NCBI GenBank assembly: GCA_035508495.1
Contig: DATJMX010000052.1
Location: 62,001-126,000 of the forward strand
Direction: 5' to 3'
Source of the DNA: Candidatus Binataceae bacterium
GTDB lineage: Bacteria > Desulfobacterota > Binatia > Binatales > Binataceae
Length of the DNA stretch: 64,000 nt
The notes beneath the pieces were generated by a model. It searched no databases. It was not told the DNA's origin and was given only the letters and a program-made list of their open reading frames with translations. The translations under genes were made by a program, and so were the position numbers. Shown piece by piece: positions 35,646 through 44,206 of this stretch (positions within the stretch are counted from its first letter, which is position 1; every line of letters begins with the position of its first letter).

Positions 35646-37015
35646 CGACGATGGGCCGCCTTCAGGCCGGCGCGGCGCGCGTCAAGCTCGAGCCTCCACT
35701 GGGAATCGCGATGGCGGGATACGGCCGGCGCATCGGGCGCGCCTCGGGCGTCCACGACGATCTCGCCGCGCAGGCGGTGGTGATTTCCGACGGCGCTACG
35801 AAAATCGCGATCGTAAGCGTCGATGTTCTCGCGATCGGAATTCGAATTGCCGATCAAATCCGCGAGGCTATCGCGGCGAAGACGGACATCGCCGCCGACG
35901 CGATCATGATCTGCGCAACGCACACGCACTCGGCCCCGCTTTTCAACATCTTCGCGACGCCTGCGGCTGATGCGAAAGCAGGCGACGATCGCGATCTGGA
36001 GTGGGAGCGCGCGCTGCCCGACAAGATTGCGCGCGCCGTCGTCGAAGCCAATGAGCGACTCGAGCTTGCCTCGATTCGAGCAGCCGGCGCACGTTTCACA
36101 CTCGGAACAAATCGGCGCCTGCGGCGCGCTGACGGGTCGATTCAGAATGCCCCGAACTACGCTGGCGTCGCCGATCCCGAGGCGCTCGCGCTCGGCGTGT
36201 ATGCCAATGACGGCGCACCGATCGTGATCATCTTCAATTATCCCTGCCACGCCGTCGTGCTGTGCGAGGACAACCTGCTCTATTCGCGCGACTGGCCGGG
36301 CTTCGCCGCCGACGAGATCGAATCGACGGCCGAAGGCGAAGGCGCGATCACGATTTTCCTGCAGGGTGCCACCGGGAACATCGATCCGCGCGGCCGTGGC
36401 AGCTTCGAAGTCGCAGGCGAGCATGGTACTGCCGCAGGACGCGCGGTGCTCGCTGCGGTCGGCGGGGCGCAAGCAATCGAGGATGCGCCCGTCGCGTTCC
36501 GCCGCGTTCCGATCACTCTCAAGCTGCGACCGCTCGATGACCTCATCGCCGATGCACGGCGCTGCGCCGCGCAGACTGAAGCATCACTCAACAACCATCG
36601 CGGCGGCGAGGGTATCCAGCTGAAACGACTGCGCGATCAGCATGAACTCTCGCTCACGCAGCTCGCCACGATCGAGGGCCTCGAAGAGCAGAACCGCCGC
36701 GATCGCCGGGTCGATCTGGCGCGGCGCGAGATCTCGACCACGCTGACACTGATCACGATCGGCGGTCTCGCGATTGCGGGAATCCCCGGCGAGCTGTTTG
36801 TCGAGCTCGGCCTCGCGCTCAAGGCAAATCCGCTCTTCGACCGTACCTTCGTCGCGGGCTACTGCAACGACCTGATCGGATACATCCCGACGCGCGAGGC
36901 TTACGCGCAGGGCGGCTACGAAGTCGATACGGCGCGCGTGGCCGAGGGATCCGGTGATGCAATCGTAGCGACGGTTCTAGAGTCACTGATGGCGATGCGA
37001 TCTGAGAGGCACTGA
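35642..37015 (+). CDS. Neutral/alkaline ceramidase-like hydrolase
   Basis: 457 residues. The N-terminus LQAGAARVKLEPPLGIAMAG and the block ICATHTHSAPL, with two probable zinc-binding histidines, fit the neutral/non-lysosomal ceramidase N-terminal domain (PF04734). FNYPCHAVVLCEDN and FLQGATGNIDPRG are further family blocks. It lacks a signal peptide, unlike secreted ceramidases, and is shorter than the full enzyme; such short cytoplasmic members are common in soil bacteria with unknown substrates. GTG 35642 or ATG 35651 may be the start. It ends one base before the rhodanese gene. Confidence 0.82.
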   Translation: MTTMGRLQAGAARVKLEPPLGIAMAGYGRRIGRASGVHDDLAAQAVVISDGATKIAIVSVDVLAIGIRIADQIREAIAAKTDIAADAIMICATHTHSAPLFNIFATPAADAKAGDDRDLEWERALPDKIARAVVEANERLELASIRAAGARFTLGTNRRLRRADGSIQNAPNYAGVADPEALALGVYANDGAPIVIIFNYPCHAVVLCEDNLLYSRDWPGFAADEIESTAEGEGAITIFLQGATGNIDPRGRGSFEVAGEHGTAAGRAVLAAVGGAQAIEDAPVAFRRVPITLKLRPLDDLIADARRCAAQTEASLNNHRGGEGIQLKRLRDQHELSLTQLATIEGLEEQNRRDRRVDLARREISTTLTLITIGGLAIAGIPGELFVELGLALKANPLFDRTFVAGYCNDLIGYIPTREAYAQGGYEVDTARVAEGSGDAIVATVLESLMAMRSERH

Positions 37016-37016
37016 C

Positions 37017-37772
37017 TTGCGCAGCATCGATCATCACGAAGTGCTGCGGCTGATTACCGAAGGCGCGCAGGTCGTGGACGCGCTGCCGGCTCATGAGTAC
37101 AACCCCGTTCACCTTCCCGGCGCGATTCATATGCCGCTTGGCAGAGTGCTCCGCGAGGCGCGGCAAAAGCTCGCGCGCGAAACGCCGATAATCGTCTATT
37201 GCCGCGATTCATTGTGAGACCTCAGCGCGCGGGCTGCGGCGCAGCTCGAGTATCTTGGCTTCACGCGCGTTCATCACTATCTGCGCGGCAAGGCGGATTG
37301 GCTGATGCGCGGATTGCCGACCGAGCCGCGGGCCGGAATCGTCGAGCGAATCCGTCCGCTTCCGTACTTCATCAACAACTTGTTTCCAGGTCCGCGCGAT
37401 TTGTGGATCTCGGCCACCAGGCGTCACCGCATCGATCAGCTGATGGCCGATGACGTGCCGCGGCTTTCATCCGAAGATCAGATCGCTGCGTCGTCACTGC
37501 GGCCTGATTCGCCCCACGCGGTGGTGCTGAATCGCGACGGCGTCCTGCTCGGTGCGATAGAAAAAGCCGGAGTTGAGGGCGCCGCTATCGATTACGTCAA
37601 TGGCGGTCCGCAAACCGCTCGTCCTGAAATGACGCCGGCACTCGCGGCAAAGCTGCTCAAGGATCATCGCTACATTCTGATCACAACAGGGATGGGAAAG
37701 TACCTCGGCCGCTATTGTCTGGAAAACTCAAGTCCTGCGATCGGCGCCGAGCGGACGCAGCAGGAAAAATAG
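37017..37772 (+). CDS. Rhodanese-CBS protein with an in-frame UGA, probable selenoprotein
   Basis: 251 residues if the UGA at 37215-37217 is selenocysteine (residue 67). The start is TTG 37017 with GAGAGG upstream. The rhodanese domain spans 1-107: the early DHHEVLRLITEGAQVVDALP, HLPGAIHMPL and the end GKADWLMRGLPTEP. The active-site loop reads YC(62)RDSL-U67-DLSARAA. In related rhodanese proteins the sixth loop position is often Cys, so UGA replaces exactly that residue. The frame continues with normal rhodanese sequence and then two CBS-like repeats (about 140-240), which rules out ordinary termination. A SECIS-like hairpin follows. If read as a stop, the gene would be a 66-residue fragment. 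It is the last gene of the amidase-DegT-ceramidase run. Confidence 0.8.
37218..37250 (+). promoter_or_regulatory. Candidate bacterial SECIS hairpin in the rhodanese gene
   Basis: CGGGCUGC (37230-37237) pairs with GCAGCUCG (37241-37248) in eight base pairs, one G-U, with the 3-base loop GGC (37238-37240). The loop starts 20 bases after the UGA and has G at its first two positions, which fits the bacterial SECIS consensus as I remember it. The loop is smaller than the GGUCU loop of the formate dehydrogenase element. Confidence 0.6.
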
Positions 37773-38594
37773 AACGATCGCCATCGCCCAGGCCGCGGCG
37801 CCGCCGATGAGCGGAACCGGACCGACGCCCGCGAGCCAGAGCGGAATGGCGTTGCGGCCTGCGATCAACTTCGGCCACAGCTTCGATCCGAGCACGAAAC
37901 CGCAGTGAAGGCCCGCCGACAGATATACATTTCCGGTTTGCAAAAATGCCTCGCCGAGAACGATTCCCAGCAAAAAGAGGCCGAGCATAACGGGAATCGC
38001 GGTCGTCGGATGGCGCATCTGATCGACGCTGTGCGCGAGCGTGATCAATCCGGCGCCCGGCTCGAAGCCGTTCACATAAAACGCCGATGGAGAACGCACC
38101 AGGTGCGCAATCGAATACACGGCCGCGCTCAGGATCAACGCGCCCATTCGACCAAAGTCGCGCTTCAAGCCTCCGAGCAAAAACGCGCGGAAGAAGGCCT
38201 CCTCCATAATCGCGATCGCGATCGCCGATAGCAGGTATTTCGGAAATCGCGAAGCTGCGGCAGCGAGCGATGCGCTCGCCCAGCCGCCCATCGCGAGCGC
38301 CAGTGCTCCGAGTATGGCGATCACGACGAGCGCGGCCACGAATCCTCGCAGTGCGCGCCCCAGGTTGCCGGCGGGATTGGCGAAACCCGCGCTGAGCAGC
38401 GGTATGAATCGCAGGCCGCGGCTGTTCCAGAGAAGAGCGACGAAAACTGTGACCATCACGACGCGATCGAAGATGCGGGGGAACGGGATGTGAAAGCCCG
38501 CCACCGCGACCAGCATTCCTGCGATCGGTGCGAGCAATACTGCGGCGCCGATTGCGGCCGCGAGCGTTAGCGCCAGTCTGGAAGTGAACGACAT
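37728..38594 (-). CDS. CPBP (CAAX protease/bacteriocin-processing) intramembrane metalloprotease
   Basis: 288 residues from the ATG at 38594 (MSFTSRLALTLAAAIGAAV); the frame is open upstream, but that section is not membrane-like. About seven to eight helices. The Abi/CPBP motifs are AIMEEAFFRAFLLGGL (Glu-Glu and Arg), a central SIAHLV with the histidine, and the final LSAGLHCGFVLGS with another histidine. These residues form the putative metal site. Roles range from bacteriocin self-immunity to prenyl-protein processing; no context is given. Its 3' end overlaps the rhodanese gene by 45 bases. Confidence 0.85.
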   Translation of the reverse strand: MSFTSRLALTLAAAIGAAVLLAPIAGMLVAVAGFHIPFPRIFDRVVMVTVFVALLWNSRGLRFIPLLSAGFANPAGNLGRALRGFVAALVVIAILGALALAMGGWASASLAAAASRFPKYLLSAIAIAIMEEAFFRAFLLGGLKRDFGRMGALILSAAVYSIAHLVRSPSAFYVNGFEPGAGLITLAHSVDQMRHPTTAIPVMLGLFLLGIVLGEAFLQTGNVYLSAGLHCGFVLGSKLWPKLIAGRNAIPLWLAGVGPVPLIGGAAAWAMAIVLFFLLRPLGADRRT

Positions 38595-38755
38595 GCGGTT
38601 TTCCGGCGTCCGACCGATACCGATTGCCCGGGTGCCATGCAAGCCTTCTCCGGTCGCCTTGACCCTGCGGGCAACGGCGGCTACGAATGCGGATGCTTGC
38701 GAGGCACCAAGAGGAAGTTGAGCCTGTCGCGGATTCGTCCAGCCAGTTGCGACTG

Positions 38756-40036
38756 ATGCCATCGAAATGGAGGGAGATGCTCGCTGCCGCGATGCGCTCG
38801 CGGTGGGTGGCAACAGCCGCTGTCGTCGCGGCTGCGATCCACCTGATCGAGTTGGTGCGCAATACCTATCCGCGCAAATTGCCGGGCCTGGATTTCAGCT
38901 CATTTTACTTGTGGGCGTGGACGCTGCGTCATCACATCGATCCCTATCAGACCTGGTTGTTCACGTACGCGAAGACGCTCAACGTCAATATCGGCGTAAT
39001 TGGTCACGCCGACTATCCGCCCACTTTCCTTTTGATGTTCGAGCCACTCACGTTCCTCACGCCTTCGACGGCATATTTGGTGTGGTGCGGCATCTCGATT
39101 GTCCTGCTGATCGCATCGTTAGCGCTGCTGGTGCCGACGACGAAGTCCGTTTCCCGGGCCACAGCGTTGATTGTCATATCGATCGCGCTCTTCTACCAGC
39201 CCTTGAGGATCCATTTCATCTTTCAGCAGACACAGATCATGATTTTGTTCATGCTCGTCGTTATGTGGCGTGATTTGCGGCGCGGCAACGATCTCGCCGC
39301 CGGTGCGTGGCTCGGAGTCGCGGGACTGCTAAAAGCTTACCCGCTATTCATGATGCTGTACCTGGTCTGCATGCAGAAATGGCGCGCTCTCGGATTCACG
39401 ATGATTGTGCTCGCAGCCGGTTTTGCGATCACCTTGGCGATTGTCGGGCCAACATCGTTTGGTTTCTTCCATACCGTCATCCGCCACGTCACTCCTGTCC
39501 CAGGAACACTCGAGTCGCCGATCGTCGGCATCGACGGCACAATCGTCCGCATTTATCATCGCTTCGATCCGGGCGACGCGTACACTTCGCTCGTAATTCT
39601 ACGGAACGTCGTCGAAGCGATCCTGGAGCTTGGCTTACTAGCCATCTCGTCGCTTGCAATTCTGAAGTCACGAGGCGATCCGCGCCGAACGGAATATGCA
39701 TTTGGCTTTTGTATCGCTGCGATGACTGTCTGTTATCCAAACTCGTGGTCGCACTACATGGTTTTGCTGTTGTTTCCGCTCTGCCAGATCGCTTACGCTG
39801 CGCTCGCCGGTGAGACGACTGCGATCGTTTCATGGCTGGCACTGAGCGCCTGTCTGCTGGCGGAGGTTTCGGGCGTAACCGCGCACAAGAGCTTCACACA
39901 TAATCATTTGGAGAGGGGCTTATGGCTAATCGAAGGGATGTTCGTTTCCACGATTATGACCTATATAGCCGCGTATATACTGACCGTTGACAAACGCCCT
40001 CCCGCAACTACGGCATCCGAGGATTGCGCATCTTGA
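38756..40036 (+). CDS. GT87 (DUF2029)-like membrane glycosyltransferase, copy 1
   Basis: 426 residues from ATG 38756, chosen so that about 20 residues precede the first helix, as in the two downstream paralogues; 38687 is also open. About ten helices. The first loop is LDFSSFYLWAWTLRHHIDPYQ, with the acidic residue expected for a polyprenyl-phosphate-mannose-dependent GT-C enzyme, followed by DYPPTFLLMFEP and LLKAYPLFMMLYL. It is the first of three paralogues in tandem. The methyltransferase gene begins 31 bases after it. Confidence 0.8.
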   Translation: MPSKWREMLAAAMRSRWVATAAVVAAAIHLIELVRNTYPRKLPGLDFSSFYLWAWTLRHHIDPYQTWLFTYAKTLNVNIGVIGHADYPPTFLLMFEPLTFLTPSTAYLVWCGISIVLLIASLALLVPTTKSVSRATALIVISIALFYQPLRIHFIFQQTQIMILFMLVVMWRDLRRGNDLAAGAWLGVAGLLKAYPLFMMLYLVCMQKWRALGFTMIVLAAGFAITLAIVGPTSFGFFHTVIRHVTPVPGTLESPIVGIDGTIVRIYHRFDPGDAYTSLVILRNVVEAILELGLLAISSLAILKSRGDPRRTEYAFGFCIAAMTVCYPNSWSHYMVLLLFPLCQIAYAALAGETTAIVSWLALSACLLAEVSGVTAHKSFTHNHLERGLWLIEGMFVSTIMTYIAAYILTVDKRPPATTASEDCAS

Positions 40037-40067
40037 TTGTCCCTTTGTCGATCGAAAGCCCTTGCTG

Positions 40068-40682
40068 ATGAACGACCTGCCAGGCCGTGTGGCCGCTCAG
40101 TTCCGCAATCCGACGGGATTCGCCGGTCGCGTGGCAGGGCGAATCATGCTGGTATCCAATCGCAAGGTAAACCGCTTCGTCGTCGCGCAGCTGCAAATCG
40201 ATCCCGACGACCGCGTGCTCGAAATCGGCTTTGGCCCGGGCGGATGCATCACGATGCTCGCCGAGTGCGTGACCGGCAGAGGTAAAGTTGCTGGCATCGA
40301 TCCATCTTCAACGATGATTGCGCTGGCAAGCTCTCGTAATCGACGCTACCTGGCGAATGGGCGTGTCGAGCTCAAGCCAGGTACCGTTTCGGCAATCCCA
40401 TATCCAAACGACGAGTTCGACAAGGTCTGCAGCATCAATAATATCTACTTCTGGCCCTCATTGGCGGACGACTTACGCGAAATCCGGCGCACAATGAAAT
40501 CAGGCGGCATTCTAGCGCTCGCCTTCAGGAAGGAACCACGCCCAAACGCTCCACGGGAACCGCCGAGCCTGGATCCACACAAGATAGAATGCCTGCTGAC
40601 CGAGGCCTGCTTTGGTGAAATACGCATCGAGACATGCAGGATCGCGCCATGGACCGAGGCGTGCGTCCTCGCCCGCAAGTGA
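40068..40682 (+). CDS. Class I SAM-dependent methyltransferase in the GT87 cluster
   Basis: 204 residues from ATG 40068; the frame is open from 39987, but that would overlap the upstream gene. SAM motif I is VLEIGFGPGGCITMLAE, and the acidic residue of motif II lies in KVAGIDPSSTM. The later block KVCSINNIYFWPSLADDLREI is typical of UbiE/type-11 enzymes. It sits between GT87 copies 1 and 2 and starts four bases before copy 2 after its own stop, so it may methylate a glycan, polyprenol or sugar handled by these transferases. Confidence 0.85.
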   Translation: MNDLPGRVAAQFRNPTGFAGRVAGRIMLVSNRKVNRFVVAQLQIDPDDRVLEIGFGPGGCITMLAECVTGRGKVAGIDPSSTMIALASSRNRRYLANGRVELKPGTVSAIPYPNDEFDKVCSINNIYFWPSLADDLREIRRTMKSGGILALAFRKEPRPNAPREPPSLDPHKIECLLTEACFGEIRIETCRIAPWTEACVLARK

Positions 40683-40686
40683 TTCG

Positions 40687-42015
40687 ATGCCCGCCGTGAA
40701 GCCCGGGAAGGTCACGGGCCGCGTGCGCTCGCTCGTCGAATGGGCGGCCAATCGCCGCGATGTGGCGATCATCGCCGCCGCGCTCGCGCTGATCGAGCTC
40801 TGCTACATTATCTACCTGCGCCGTCCGCTAATCATCGGGCTGGATTTCTCGAGCTACTACACCTGGGCATTCGCTATACGCCGGCATCTCAATCCGTATC
40901 GTGGCGATCTGACTCCGTTGGCGAGCAGACTAGGGCTTTCAATCGGGACCGTTCTTCGAACTAACTACCCGCCGACTACCCTTTTACTGTTCGAGCAGTT
41001 CGTGAAATTCAGACCAATCGTCGCTTACTGGATCTGGATCAGCCTGAGCGCCGTCCTCTTCGTTGCGGCGCTGACTCTGATGTTAACTGCTGAGCTACCC
41101 ATGCCGCTGGCCGCAATTGCGGCTGTTTTCGCGATTTCCTACTTGCCGGTCGATATTCACTTCGTGTTCGCGCAAATCCAGATTCCGCTGCTGTTCCTAT
41201 TCGTTCTAGTCATGCGAGAACTCCGGCAAAATCGCCAGGACACTGCTGGTTCGATCCTGGCCTTGGCCGGACTGCTGAAGATCTTTCCGATGCTTCTGAT
41301 TATCTACTTCGTATCCGATCGGCGATGGAAAGGGGTCGCATGCGCCGGACTCGTATTTGTCTTCGGGTTTGTTCTCAGCATGCTGCTCATGGGACGCGAT
41401 GCACTCGACTTCTTCGGGGCGTTCGTACGTACGGCGCTTCCGGGTCACGGTGCGCCGATCCTGCCGATCGTGAGCATCCCGGGAGCCTATTTCAGATTTT
41501 ACGAATTCTTCAGCACCAAGGCGGACATAAGGGCACACCACCTTGGATCACTAACGTTTGTAAGTACATTGACGAACCTGCTCGTTCTCGCCTTGGCGCT
41601 GCGGGCGGCTCTGCGACTGCGAGAGCGGGGAAAATCACTCGAGCCGGCCTTTGGTCTGTTGATCACGACGACGGTGCTAGTCACACCGATCGCATGGCCG
41701 CATTATATGGTGCTGCTCCTGATACCCCTTGCACAATTGGCATTTGCAGCTTATCGCGGCACGGCCACCCGCCTGGCGATCGCTCTTGGCATCGCCGCAT
41801 ATCTGCTGGCTGACGTCGCGATCGAATTATCTCGTATTGAGTATTATGTGTATGGGCATCAAGTTCTGGCCGATCAGATATCTGAGGGCTTGTTTTGGTC
41901 AGTAGTGCTCACGTTCGCTGCGTCATATGTAATGATCCTACAAGACTCGCGAAGAGAACCGAGTACAGACACGGCGGCGCTCACTCAATCGTCGCACGCA
42001 GCTAGTCCTGCATAA
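40687..42015 (+). CDS. GT87 (DUF2029)-like membrane glycosyltransferase, copy 2
   Basis: 442 residues from ATG 40687, four bases after the methyltransferase stop. Same plan as copy 1: about ten helices, GLDFSSYYTWAFAIRRHLNPY in the first loop, NYPPTTLLLFEQ after helix 2, and LAGLLKIFPMLLIIYF in the middle. AWPHYMVLLLIPLAQL near the C-terminus is shared with copy 3 (almost identical) and with copy 1 (SWSHYMVLLLFPLCQI). Probably transfers mannose or a similar sugar at the outer face of the inner membrane. Confidence 0.8.
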   Translation: MPAVKPGKVTGRVRSLVEWAANRRDVAIIAAALALIELCYIIYLRRPLIIGLDFSSYYTWAFAIRRHLNPYRGDLTPLASRLGLSIGTVLRTNYPPTTLLLFEQFVKFRPIVAYWIWISLSAVLFVAALTLMLTAELPMPLAAIAAVFAISYLPVDIHFVFAQIQIPLLFLFVLVMRELRQNRQDTAGSILALAGLLKIFPMLLIIYFVSDRRWKGVACAGLVFVFGFVLSMLLMGRDALDFFGAFVRTALPGHGAPILPIVSIPGAYFRFYEFFSTKADIRAHHLGSLTFVSTLTNLLVLALALRAALRLRERGKSLEPAFGLLITTTVLVTPIAWPHYMVLLLIPLAQLAFAAYRGTATRLAIALGIAAYLLADVAIELSRIEYYVYGHQVLADQISEGLFWSVVLTFAASYVMILQDSRREPSTDTAALTQSSHAASPA

Positions 42016-42095
42016 CCGATTCGTCCAACCGGGCGCGACTGACCTCGTTGCGGTAGCGACGCCCGTTTAGTACGGCTTGTTCGGAGTTTTCGGCG

Positions 42096-43430
42096 ATGGA
42101 CGATAACATTGCGAAGGCACGGTCTCGATTCTGGCAAATAGTGAATCGGCCGGAAGCGGCCGCACTTGCTATTGTCGTCGCGATTATCTGGGCTTACCGC
42201 GCAATTTGGATCGAGCGCCCGCTCGATATAATTAGACTAGACTTCTCATGTTACTACACGTGGGCGATTGCCGCTCGACGCCATATTAATGCATATCAGA
42301 ACGACCTTACCCTACTAGGGCTTCATAATGGGGCAATAATCGGTCCAGTCACGCGATCGAATTACCCTCCGACGTTCCTTCTGCTATCGGAACCGCTTTC
42401 GCATTTTGCGCCGACTAACGCTCACTGGATCTGGATCATCATGAGCGTCGCGCTGCTCATCGCGGCGACCGTGATTCTACTGGCTGACGATCTGCCCCCG
42501 TACTTGATCGCCATCGCCGTTTCGTTGTCGTTCTTGTATAGCCCGACTTATGTTCATTTCGAATTCGGGCAGGCGCAGATACTGATAATGTTCCTGCTGA
42601 TCCTGGTTCTGCGCGAACTCGAGCGCGATCGCGAAATCACTGCGGGCTTGATTCTCGCCTTCGCGGGATTGTTGAAGGGATATCCGCTATTCATGGCGCT
42701 TTACTTTCTTTGCGATCATCGCTGGCGTGCGCTCGCTGCGATGGCAGTCGCGGTGATGTTCGGATTCATGCTGACGGTAGTTATCCTGGGCCCGTGGTCG
42801 CTCGGCTTTTTCGCACGACTTCCCAGAGCAATCACCGCCGGAGCAGGGGTGCCGATGCTGCCGATCGTCAGTATCGCGGGCACGATCTGGCGCTGGTTCG
42901 GGTACTTCGTGAGCCCGGCAAACGCGAAGTCGCGCTTCGCACTATTGATTCATTTCATCGCAACGGCGTTGGACCTGTGCATTTTCGGCTGGGTGGTGAT
43001 TGTGACCCTGCGGCTTCGCGCGCGAGGCATCGATCCTCGCAGCGCCTTCGGGCTGCTGATCCCGACGATGGTGCTGCTGATACCCGGCGCCTGGCCGCAT
43101 TATATGGTCCTGCTGCTGATCCCCTTTGGACAACTCGCGATCGCCGCCTATCGGGGAGAGGCGCCCCGATTGGCGATCGCATTCGGCATCGCAGCATTCG
43201 TCGTCGCCGAACTCGCCTATTCAGGCGGGTTCGTAATCTTCGACGCCGGCCATCCGGTGCTTGGAAATGTAGTGATGGAGGGGCTGTTCGTATCGACGAT
43301 ACTTTCCTGGGGCGCCGCGTATGTCCTCGCCGCCGATCTGCTTAGCCGTCGCGCTTCGCCGGGTGTTCGGGATCGCTCCGCGGCTCCAAGACAAGCTCAA
43401 CCGCAGCCGTACGCGGCGGAGACTCGATGA
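42096..43430 (+). CDS. GT87 (DUF2029)-like membrane glycosyltransferase, copy 3
   Basis: 444 residues. The third paralogue has LDFSCYYTWAIAARRHINAYQ, NYPPTFLLLSEPLSHF and AWPHYMVLLLIPFGQL. About ten helices. It is separated from copy 2 by 80 bases. Its 3' end overlaps the convergent SDR gene by 89 bases; the overlapping C-terminal tail is polar, has no counterpart in the other copies and is probably not important for catalysis. Downstream mannose activation genes make a mannose-containing surface glycan plausible for the whole cluster. Confidence 0.8.
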   Translation: MDDNIAKARSRFWQIVNRPEAAALAIVVAIIWAYRAIWIERPLDIIRLDFSCYYTWAIAARRHINAYQNDLTLLGLHNGAIIGPVTRSNYPPTFLLLSEPLSHFAPTNAHWIWIIMSVALLIAATVILLADDLPPYLIAIAVSLSFLYSPTYVHFEFGQAQILIMFLLILVLRELERDREITAGLILAFAGLLKGYPLFMALYFLCDHRWRALAAMAVAVMFGFMLTVVILGPWSLGFFARLPRAITAGAGVPMLPIVSIAGTIWRWFGYFVSPANAKSRFALLIHFIATALDLCIFGWVVIVTLRLRARGIDPRSAFGLLIPTMVLLIPGAWPHYMVLLLIPFGQLAIAAYRGEAPRLAIAFGIAAFVVAELAYSGGFVIFDAGHPVLGNVVMEGLFVSTILSWGAAYVLAADLLSRRASPGVRDRSAAPRQAQPQPYAAETR

Positions 43431-44091
43431 TTTGCATGATCGCAGTGGCGATGTCTTCGGCCGCCATCATCGCCGAGCGATCGATGCGCTTGTTGTTCGG
43501 AATCAGCGGAGTATCGACGAGGCCGGGGACGATCACGGACAGCCTAACATTCGCCGGACGGAGTTCCGCGAAAGCGGCGTGCGTGAAAGCGATGAGTCCA
43601 GCTTTGGTCGCGGCATAAACCGATTCTCCAGCAGGAAGGCGGCGCGCCGAGGCGGATGCGATATTGACGATCGTGCCGCCGCCCGGCGCCGCACTCATCT
43701 TCGCCGCGACCAGGCGCGTGAGCGCAATCGGCGCGCGCAAGTTGAGCGCGATCATTCGATCGATCTCAGTTTGCCGCAGCTTCATGAGCGGCGTGCGCGG
43801 CGGTGCCCATCCCGCATTGTTGACCAGGACGTCGATTCGCCCGAAGCAATCGAAGGCGACACCGACGAGATCGTCGGCCGCGTCCTCGGCCGTAAGATCG
43901 ATCAGCGCGATGAGCGAACGAGCGGGCTCGAGTCCCGAGAGACGCCGCGTTTCTTCGAGCTCTTCGCGCGTGCGCGCCGCGATGCATAGCGAGAACCCGG
44001 CATGCGCCAGTGCCACCGCGATCGCGCGCCCAATGCCGCGACCCGCGCCGGTTACGATCGCGACACGATGCTCGTGCTTCGGGTTATTCAT
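43342..44091 (-). CDS. Classical short-chain dehydrogenase/reductase
   Basis: 249 residues from ATG 44091 (MNNPKHEHRVAIVTGAG); the open frame upstream is not dehydrogenase-like. The cofactor loop is VTGAGRGIGRAIAVALAHAG, then VLVNNAGWAP, and the catalytic motif YAATKAGLIAFT (Tyr-x3-Lys) with the preceding Ser in IASASARR. The substrate is unknown. It diverges from the phosphomannomutase gene across 115 bases. Confidence 0.9.
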   Translation of the reverse strand: MNNPKHEHRVAIVTGAGRGIGRAIAVALAHAGFSLCIAARTREELEETRRLSGLEPARSLIALIDLTAEDAADDLVGVAFDCFGRIDVLVNNAGWAPPRTPLMKLRQTEIDRMIALNLRAPIALTRLVAAKMSAAPGGGTIVNIASASARRLPAGESVYAATKAGLIAFTHAAFAELRPANVRLSVIVPGLVDTPLIPNNKRIDRSAMMAAEDIATAIMQIIESPPRTAAVELVLEPRSDPEHPAKRDG

Positions 44092-44206
44092 GACGTAATC
44101 AAAGGGCGCCTGCGAGCGAGCCGCACTTGCGCTCGGCGCGATCGTCGCACAGACTTGGCACATCATAATGAGGCGCACGGCGGCCATCCATCAACCACCG
44201 CAACTT

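Noticed and set aside
37017..37217. Rhodanese pseudogene or a frameshift at 37215
   Set aside because: No frame change is needed; the downstream sequence is intact rhodanese and CBS, and only one codon, a UGA at a Cys site, is unusual. A sequencing error remains possible and is listed as a refuting outcome.
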